From Tetradesmus obliquus (Eukaryota > Chlorophyta > Chlorophyceae > Sphaeropleales > Scenedesmaceae), in contig CP126196.1 of assembly GCA_030272155.1 (NCBI GenBank), forward strand, positions 4,402,501 to 4,466,500: DNA of 64,000 bases. The letters run 5' to 3'. The notes beneath the pieces are model-generated. The model was not told where the DNA came from, searched no databases, and saw only the letters and a list, made by a program, of their open reading frames with translations. This document shows, piece by piece, positions 57,222-64,000 of this stretch; position 1 is the first letter of the stretch, and each line of letters opens with the position of its first letter. The translations under genes and the position numbers were made by a program.

Positions 57222-60200
57222 CGTTCCTGAGATCCGTCTGCCTGTGCATGCTGTGGTGCTGGCAGGGTTCAGTGAGTACTTCAAAGCCCTGATCTGCGGC
57301 TGGTCCGGGAACCTGAACCGCACCATCACCCTGGATGTTGGTGTGGAGGAAGCGCATGCTGCGGAGCTCATGATCGAGTTCATGTGAGTTTGTGGTGCCG
57401 TGGCGGTGGTGACACACGAAACTTGCAAATAGGCAGCTGCAGCAGCTGTGGCTGCGTGGCTAGCTGGCAACCGCCGGTTGACTTCAGGTGAGTGTCGTAG
57501 TGCAGCAGTGTATGCTAAGGCAGCAGTTACGGCGGGCTGATCAACGTTCTTGCTTGCTGGCTTGCCTGCCTGCTTGCTGGCTGGCTGATCAGGTGGTTGG
57601 CTGGCTGGCTGGCTGGCCGGCAGTGGCCCTTGGCGCATGTGCATTGACGCGCATTGTGGGCATGCCACACAATGATAGTGATGGCCGCAACTGGTCACAC
57701 CATGCTGATGATGATAAAGGCACCTGATTACACTGTGCTGCTGCTGCTGCTTCTGCTGCTGTTGCTGCAGGTACACGGGCCGCCTGCCGTCTGAGTCGCC
57801 GCCCGATGAGCTGCTGCGCATGATCCGCCTGGCTGACCAGTACCAGGTGGGGCAAAGCAACAATTGTGCATTTTGCAATATGCATCTAGGCCGAATGTGA
57901 ATGAATGAATGAACTCTGACTGAATGAATGAATGAATGAATTGTTCAGGTGGAGCTACCGGGCCTGCCACAGCTGACACACACTTTGTCGTACTATGCAT
58001 GCGCTTGCAGTACCGCAGGTCTCTCGTTTCCTGGCTGCTGCTTCAAGCCCTTCAACCATCTCACTAGGACTGGGCCTGGTGCTGGAGCTGTTTGGGCAGC
58101 CGCACCTGACACACTCACCCTCATTCCCCCACAACCCCTCACACTCTCTCACACCACAAGCCTTCTTCTTGCTGCTTTGTGCTGTGCTGCAGGTCTCCCG
58201 CTTTCTGGCTGCCGCATCAAGCAGCTTTGAAGCGCTCCCGCTGTCCTCCCTAGGCCTGGGCCTGGTGCTGGAGCTATTTCAGCTGCCGCAGCTGACATGC
58301 ACACACCCACACATGTTGCTGTCTGTGCCCCTGTTGCTCTGCATTTACCACAGGTCTCTCGCTTCCTAGCGGCAGCTTCCAGCAGCTTTCAAGCCCTACC
58401 CCTTTAGCTCATTGGGTTAGGGATGTGTGCTGGACCTTTTTTGGCTGCCTCACAGTGCCTTACAGTGCCTCACACCCACACACTGAATCACACATGTGTT
58501 GCTGCCTGTGCTCCTGATGCCACAGGTCTCGCGCTTCTTAGCTGCAGCATCCTCAAGCTTTGAGGCGTTGCCGCTGTCTTCTTTAGGTCTTGGTCTGGTG
58601 CTGGAGTTATTTGGGCTGCCGCAGCTGACACCCAAACCCACACATGCTGCTGTCTGTGCAGGTCTCGCGCTTCCCGGCTGCGGCATCCTCAAGCTTTGAG
58701 GCGCTGCCTCTGTCTTCTTTAGTGCTTGGCCTGGTGCTGCAGCTGTTTGGGCTGCCGCAGCCGTCGCACATCAACACATGCTGCTGTCTGTGCTTTTCCT
58801 GCCGCAGGTCTCGCGCTTCCTGGCTGCGGCATCATCAAGTTTTGAAGCCCTGCCCCTCAGCTCATTGGGGCTTGGCCTGGTGCTGGAGCTGTTTGGGCTG
58901 CCGCAGCTGATGCTGGAGGCGCCTGAGATGGCCAGGGTGGTGGGCAAGGCACGCGCAAAGCTGCTTGAGCTGTACGGAGACCTGGAAAAGGTAAGACAGC
59001 ATTACAATTCCTTTCCAGCCTGTTACTTTATACTTGTGAAAATCGTCAGAAATCATCCACGGTTTGCGCCCCTCACAGTTCTGGTGGCAGCTGATGCTGG
59101 AGGCGCCCGAGATGGGTGGTGGGCAAGGCACGGGCAAAGCTGCTTGAGCTGTACGGTGATTTGGGAAAAAAGTGAGCAAATTATACTTTACCGCTACTCC
59201 CCGTGTCACTGGATAACGATTGTCAGCGAATATCCTGTCCGGAATGTTAATCTGCTTAGGCGTGGTGGCAACTGATGCTGGAAGCACCTGAGATGGCCCG
59301 CGTGGCGACCAAGGCGAGGGCCAAGCTGCTGGAGCTGTACGGAGACCTGGAGAAGGTACGCGGGCATTCCAAGTATCCCTTACAGCATCTTTCTAGCAGA
59401 AGTTTTGATCGGTTGGTTGAGTGACTCTTTGTAGATGGCGGCAGCTGATGCTGGAGGCGCCTGAGATGGCACGGGTGGTGGGCAAGGCAAGGGCAAAGCT
59501 GCTGGAACTGTACGGCGATTTGGAAAAGGTGAGCCAGACTTTGAAGCGTCCTTTGCCACCCTATGTTGCTGCTGCTGCCTGTTCCCCAACCTGCACTGCA
59601 CACCTTCTGTGCCGTGCAACAGAATGTGCCTATCCAGGGATCCTTACGCTGCTGCGGCCCACTTGTGTAGTCACGCATAACCCAAAACATCTCGCCGCAC
59701 CCTGGTGCACTCTCTACACATCGCAGGTGTGGGCGTCAGAGGCGCTGCGTGAGCAGTTCCTGGCGCTGCCGCTGCCCGCGGTGCGCTGCCTGCTGGCCAG
59801 CGAGGCGACCTGCGTTGCGGCTGAGAACACTGCTCTGGTGGCGCTGGCGGGCTGGGTGGAGGAAGGGGCAGCAGGGCAGGCCGCCACACCGGCACAGCGC
59901 AAAGAGCTGCTGAGCCTGGTGAGTGAGATTTTGGGTTCCAAGGAGGTGTCCAGACTTTCAGGCTGGTTGGTGCCCAGGGTTCTAGGGTGCCTGGTGGCCA
60001 ATGGTTTAGGTTTTCTTAGGTGGTGTGGCTGCCTGCTGGCCAGCGAGGCGACGTGCGTTGCTGCTAAGAACATTGCTCTGGTGGCACTGGCGGGCTGCGT
60101 GGAAGGGGGCGGCAGGGCAGGCAGCAAGCCCGGCACAGCGCAAGGAGCTGCTCAGTCTGGTGAGTGGTTTGCAGGGTTTGCAGGGTTTGTAGGATATGTA

Positions 60201-60324
60201 GAGTTTTCAGGGTTTGACGGGGGCTTTGGGTTGTCAGCTGGTGTGGGCTGGTACTTGTGGCAGTCAGTCATACTTGCAGCGGCTTCTGGTGCAGTCGCAA
60301 AACGCAGTTGACGACCGGATGGCA

Positions 60325-60365
<41 letters not shown>

Positions 60366-60438
60366 GTCAGGCTGGGCTGCCGTCAGGTCACCTCAAGCTT
60401 CGTGGGTGGTGTTGACTGATCGGCTCGACTGCTGCTGC

Positions 60439-60470
<32 letters not shown>

Positions 60471-60546
60471 CTGCCGCCAGATCCGGCTGCTGATCGCCTT
60501 TTGTACCTCACCTCCAGCTGCATTGAAGGTATCTGCTGATCACCTT

Positions 60547-60577
<31 letters not shown>

Positions 60578-60943
60578 AGATCCGGCTGCCGTTCCTCACC
60601 TCCAGCTTCATTGGTGACATCCTGCACAGTGTGCCATGGATCCGCGACGCATTAGACAGCCGGACGCTGCTCAACGCATTCCAGTGAGTCTGCAGTATTT
60701 GCATTGTAGTGGTTGAGGTTCAGCCAGGTTCAGCCTCGCAGCATCGTAGTCCACGCGCCAGTGGCTGGCCTCCTACCAATACGGCCCCTCCCCCGTGCGC
60801 AATGCGCAATGCTGCTGCTGCTGCTGCTGCTGCTGCTGAATCCGCGTGATACAGGTTTGCTGCTGCATCAGAGTCCACGCGCCAGCGCCTGGCGTCCTAC
60901 GAGTACGGCACCGCGCCCGTGCACAATTTCGTAATGCTGCTGC

Positions 60944-61020
<77 letters not shown>

Positions 61021-63008
61021 AATCCGTATGACACAGGTTTGCTGCAGCCTCAGAGTCCACACGCCAGCGGCTGGCCAGCTACGAGTACGGCCCCTCTGCA
61101 GCAACGCCGCACTTCCGCTGCCCGCGGCCGCTGAGCAGCGTGACTCGCGCAAGCTTTGAGTGGGCCATCGAGCTGAGCACAATCAAGCGCATGGTGGCCG
61201 ACGCCAAGCTGTGGGGCCGTGTGGTGGAGCTGAGCTCGCCGCTGCACTACTTTGCTGGTGGGTGAGGTTTAGAGGGATCCTGTGAGGCTGCTAAAACCCT
61301 GGGATGTGTCGTAGTTGGGTTCTAGCGCTGAGTTTTTGCAAAGCGCATGGTGGCCGATGCCAAGCTGTGGGGCCGTGTGGTGGAGCTGAGCTCGCCGTTG
61401 CACTACTTTGCAGGTGGGCGGGGTTTTGCGTGGTGATGTGATGTGGGTTTAGGTGGGGATTAAGTGGGGTTTTGTAGCGTGACGCGAAATGCCGCGGTTA
61501 GTACACCCTGTACAAGTGGGGTGTTGAAACCACCGGATGTGTGAGTTGCTGACCCTTTCGCCGAGGGCCACGGGTTTCATCAAGTGCATGCAAACCCCGC
61601 ATTGCAGGGAAGGGGCGTTGATGGGTGTTGCGGCGTAACCGGAGCTGCGGTGTACGCATGCAGAGTGTATGTTCTTGACTTGTTGGGCAGTTTGGACGTC
61701 AATGGTGTGCTGCAGCAGTTCTTGGTGGGGGTGAGGCAATGCATGGGCTTTGCTTTGAAAGGAGCCATGCTCTGGAGGTGTCTGGAGGGCTGCCACTGCA
61801 AGAGGTACATCTGCGCGTCGCACCCTGTTTCGATGGTTATTCAAACATCGCGCAATGTCAACGGCTTTGATCGCGGCAGGATTTGAACCTGCGCCCTTTG
61901 GGATGGAACCTTACTCCAGCGCCTTGGACCGCTCGGCCACGCGATCGGGGTTTCAAACCTGCAGCAGGTCACTGCAGACCGGCAACTGCTGCTGGGGTGG
62001 ATGGCAGGAGCAGTGCTTTTCAAATTACTGAAGGTGCTGGATGCTAATTTGGCTGCCCTCCTGGGCGGCTGTCACTGACACTGTTTACACTAGTCCTGCC
62101 TTTGTTTAGCATCAATACTGCGTGTGCTGTGACTGACGGCTTTGCCTGCAAGGCCATATGTCAAGTTACACACACAGCGAGACTTTCTGGGGTGAGTCTC
62201 CTTGAGTGACAGCCTGTTTTGCTGAGTCATCTGCGACGTTCTAGATTTTCGGGTGTTCGTTGCAACGTAGTTGCCTGTGCACACCGTGTAACCCCTCTTC
62301 TTCTTCCTCCTGGGCGGCAGCAGCGGTAGGAGTGGTTTTCTTTTTGCTTGGATGTAGTGCAGCCTAGTGCTTGTCATGCAGCAACAGCAGTGTGGTGTTG
62401 CAGCCAGGTCTCTGTCAGCGTTGCTTGCATGCTCTATCATGCTATGCGCTTGCATGCTTGCTTGCCATGCCATGCTGTCCCTTGGAGGCGACCACTCGAT
62501 TTTGCTGCAGCATTGTGGTCATTTTGCTAGGCGGGCAGTGAGGCTGCAGACTTGCTGTTATGTCGAAATGGTGGTGGGGGACGGAGTTGGACTTGAAACC
62601 CTACCTGGCTGGTATGATACGCCAGTTCAAGAGGCTGGAATCTCCTGGCCCCCATGTGTAACATACACTAACTAAGGGCGATTATTGCGCTTTCTGCTTA
62701 CCCATGCTGTCCTGCCAACAAGCCACCATTGGCCACACACAGCACGCGCTGTCAGTCTTAGTGCAGAGATACCCGTGTATCACTGTCCTGCGACATCAAC
62801 CGCAGGGCAGCGCATACGAAACTATGCAGCCACACACACCAATGAAACCCCTCTATACGTCATGGGAAACTGCATTGAGTGTGCACTCCTTTTCCTTTTT
62901 CCATGTCCTGCCTTGTGTGCCATCCTGATTCTCACATGGACCAGGCTGCCGGCTGGACTTGCAACTTCCGCTTGCTGCACAGTTATGCAATGTCTTACTG
63001 CTGACCCG

Positions 63009-63042
<34 letters not shown>

Positions 63043-64000
63043 GCTGCCTTCAGGCTTCTGGTGGCAGCTGCTCTTCAACGTGGAAAAGACGCCCGCGCTT
63101 CAGGTACTCTGTTTGCTGAATCAAGCAAAGCAACGCGTCTGACTGATTCACCATGCTGCTTCTGCTGCTGCTGCTGCTGCTGCAGGCTTCTGGTGGCAGC
63201 TGCTCTTCAACGTGGAAAGGACGCCCGCGCTTCAGGTACTCTGTTTGCTGAATCAAGCAAAGCAACGCGTCTGACTGATTCACCATGCTGCTTCTGCTGC
63301 TGCTGCTGCTGCTGCTGCAGGCTTCTGGTGGCAGCTGCTGTTCAACGTGGAGAAGACGCCCGCACTGCCAGACGCCGCGCCCGACGGCGCTGCCGCTGCT
63401 GCTGCTGCTGCCACGGTGGTTGAGTTTGTCGGCGTGCGCTGCCACGTCAACTGTGGCGCAGCGGACTACTGGCCGCGTGTGGTGCGCTTCAAGGCTTCGA
63501 TTGCTGCGCTGCAGGTGAGGCTGTTCAGGGTTTAGAAGCTACTTTGGATTTGGGGTATAGGGATCACGGCTGCCACGTCAACTGCGGCGCAGCAGACTAC
63601 TGGCCATGCGTGGTGCGCTTCAAGGCTTCGATCGCCCCGCTGCAGGTATGTGATGTTATGCGGTCGATTGCTTGGATTTGGGTTCCAGGTCCTGTGTGCT
63701 CGAGCGTTACTGCGCACAGAAGGCTGCTGGCCGCGCATGGTGCGCTTTAAGGCATCCATCGCCGCACTGCAGGTATGCAATGAAAAGTGGTTGAGTGTTC
63801 AGGTTTCTTGGGGTGGTTATCTTGGGTTGAAAGTGCGTTGCTGCGCAGCAGGCCACTCCCGGGTAGTCAAGGCAGTGTTGTGGCATACCTGCAAGACGCA
63901 ACATGATGCGTTCAACATTGCACATTCTCCTGCTGCTGTGCAGACTGGCTTCTGGGAGATGGACTATGCGTACAGCAAGGCCATTGAGGGGCCCATCGTG
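55993..64000 (+). CDS. BTB/POZ-domain protein, 3' end beyond the window
   Basis: Exons 55993-57383, 57771-57846, 58808-58990, 59727-59918, 60580-60683, 61037-61257, 63321-63514 and 63944 onward join in phase (about 806 codons visible). The BTB fold begins at residue 1 (WLWRREELSDFTLVIRPVL), is interrupted by about 370 residues dominated by Gln, Ala and Arg, and resumes with VPEIRLPVHAVVLAGFSEYF...LMIEFMYTGRLP. A helical BACK-like region follows (EALREQFLALPLPAVRCLLA...ALVALAGWVEE, and LIRLPFLTSSFIGDIL), then FWWQLLFNVEK and CHVNCGAADYWPRVVRFKAS. BTB proteins often dimerise and recruit substrates to Cullin-3 ubiquitin ligases; that role is inferred. The start ATG follows directly from the BTB motif position. 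Introns 2, 3, 4, 5, 6 and 7 all hold exon copies. Confidence 0.85.
57537..57622. repeat. GGCT/GCTT tetranucleotide repeat
   Basis: Degenerate CTTG/CTGG repeats lie in BTB intron 1, followed by a (GGCT) run. Confidence 0.85.
57897..57944. repeat. (TGAA)n tetranucleotide repeat
   Basis: Two runs of TGAA, 4 and 6 units, interrupted once, in BTB intron 2. Confidence 0.9.
58019..58807 (+). repeat. Five upstream copies of BTB exon 3 head
   Basis: Copies after gcag or cacag begin at 58019, 58193, 58354, 58526 and 58662, before the real head at 58808 (steps 174, 161, 172, 136, 146). They encode VSRFLAAASSSFEALPLSSL and usually LGLVLELFGLPQLT. The copy at 58354 has an in-frame stop; the copy at 58019 has a deletion. 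Confidence 0.95.
59080..59531 (+). repeat. Three downstream tail copies of BTB exon 3
   Basis: LMLEAPEMARV..KARAKLLELYGDLEK recurs with ends at about 59172, 59355 and 59529; the last two keep clean gtacgc or gtgagc donors. The real end is 58990. This exon is therefore multiplied at both of its ends. Confidence 0.93.
60025..60162 (+). repeat. Duplicated tail of BTB exon 4
   Basis: CLLASEATCVAAKNIALVAL and the following AGCVEGG...QRKELLSL segment plus gtgagt recur about 240 bp after the real end, with one frame slip. Confidence 0.9.
60481..60528 (+). repeat. Upstream copy of BTB exon 5 head
   Basis: ATCCGGCTGCTGATCGCCTTTTGTACCTCACC-type sequence after gccag lies 99 bp before the real head ATCCGGCTGCC at 60580. 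Confidence 0.8.
60722..60935 (+). repeat. Two upstream copies of BTB exon 6 head
   Basis: Copies of AAASESTRQRLASYEYG begin at about 60732 (with a stop) and 60856 (open), before the real head at 61037. Confidence 0.92.
60937..61020. repeat. (CTG)28 microsatellite upstream of BTB exon 6
   Basis: A nearly pure CTG tract ends 16 bases before the acceptor at 61036. Confidence 0.95.
61333..61415 (+). repeat. Duplicated tail of BTB exon 6
   Basis: KRMVADAKLWGRVVELSSPL-HYFA plus gtgggc recurs about 150 bp after the real end (61257), nearly identical. Confidence 0.93.
61868..61946 (-). tRNA. tRNA-Leu (anticodon AAG)
   Basis: The minus strand folds as a class II tRNA. The acceptor stem GATCGCG pairs perfectly with CGCGATC, with discriminator A at 61868. 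The D-arm region is GGCCGAGCGGTCCAAGGC. The anticodon arm has stem TGGA/TCCA and loop GTAAGGT (anticodon AAG). A short variable stem CCC-AAA-GGG follows. The T arm GCAGG TTCAAAT CCTGC is perfect. Length is 79 with no intron. It lies antisense within the large BTB intron between exons 6 and 7. A T-rich stretch that could terminate RNA polymerase III transcription was not obvious. Confidence 0.93.
63054..63320 (+). repeat. Two near-identical upstream copies of BTB exon 7 head
   Basis: Copies begin at 63054 and 63186 (step 132), with the real head at 63321 (step 135). The first two copies differ from each other by one base outside the CTG tract. They encode FWWQLLFNVEKTPALQ followed by gtactc, whereas the real exon continues differently after TPAL. 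Confidence 0.95.
63560..63776 (+). repeat. Two downstream tail copies of BTB exon 7
   Basis: CHVNCGAADYWPCVVRFKAS plus IAPLQ and gtatgt ends at 63645; a more decayed copy (RMVRFKASIAALQ, gtatgc) ends at about 63773. The real end is 63514. Confidence 0.92.

Noticed and set aside
58019..58807. Regularly spaced repeats that might look like a CRISPR array
   Set aside because: Units are whole exon heads with acceptors, diverged and coding in one frame, in a eukaryotic gene. They are not short identical repeats with unique spacers.

Overview
The window looks like nuclear DNA of a green alga (Chlorophyta). The eS27 protein is plant-like, the genes are dense in introns with clean GT...AG junctions, and an Rh-type channel, a double-AP2 factor and a BTB protein are present. 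(CTG)n/(CAG)n tracts occur everywhere, as introns on the sense strand and as poly-Gln, poly-Ser and poly-Ala in exons. A Scenedesmus/Tetradesmus-like alga is my best guess; this is inference from overall style, not from a database match.

Layout: the 3' end of a DGAT2-type acyltransferase gene (+, 92-535); a short TA-flanked MITE (2476-2681); the complete RPS27 gene (+, 3341-4331); a 10-kb, 17-exon ATP-grasp ligase gene resembling carnosine synthase (+, 6549-16581); a truncated MYND-family copy (+, 17914-18937); a giant AP2/ERF factor (-, 20778-28986, 5' end not found); a MYND zinc-finger gene (-, 30530-35413) diverging from COQ6 (+, 35887-39847); a HAD-like gene with altered catalytic motifs (+, 40642-44237); a Rhesus-type NH3/CO2 channel gene (+, 45503-51682); about 4 kb without a recognisable gene; and a BTB gene running off the right edge (+, 55993-64000) with an antisense tRNA-Leu(AAG) inside one intron. 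For the ATP-grasp, RPS27, COQ6, HAD and Rh genes I closed every exon junction in phase by hand. The AP2 and BTB exons that I list also join in phase. The MYND gene has two junctions I could not close.

The outstanding signal is structural. Seven of the nine gene models (all except RPS27 and the DGAT2 fragment) carry tandem, diverged copies of short exon pieces inside their introns, and sometimes in the 3' flank. Each repeat unit spans an exon-intron junction. Either 'intron end + acceptor + exon head' is repeated upstream of the real exon, or 'exon tail + donor + intron start' is repeated downstream of it. In the arrays where I could trace the frame, the copy that keeps the protein intact is the last one in head arrays and the first one in tail arrays. 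Measured unit lengths in head arrays are mostly 130-175 bp, and many copies keep an open frame. Examples are the COQ6 FAD-motif exon (7 copies), the ATP-grasp GVFHVELKATSRG exon (6 copies), a BTB exon (6 heads and 4 tails) and Rh exon 1 (4-5 tails). I read this as a genome-wide mode of intron growth by junction-anchored tandem duplication that leaves arrays of decoy splice sites.

The genes have unrelated housekeeping roles (translation, lipid, ubiquinone, gas/ammonium transport, transcription). No operon-like functional grouping is apparent.
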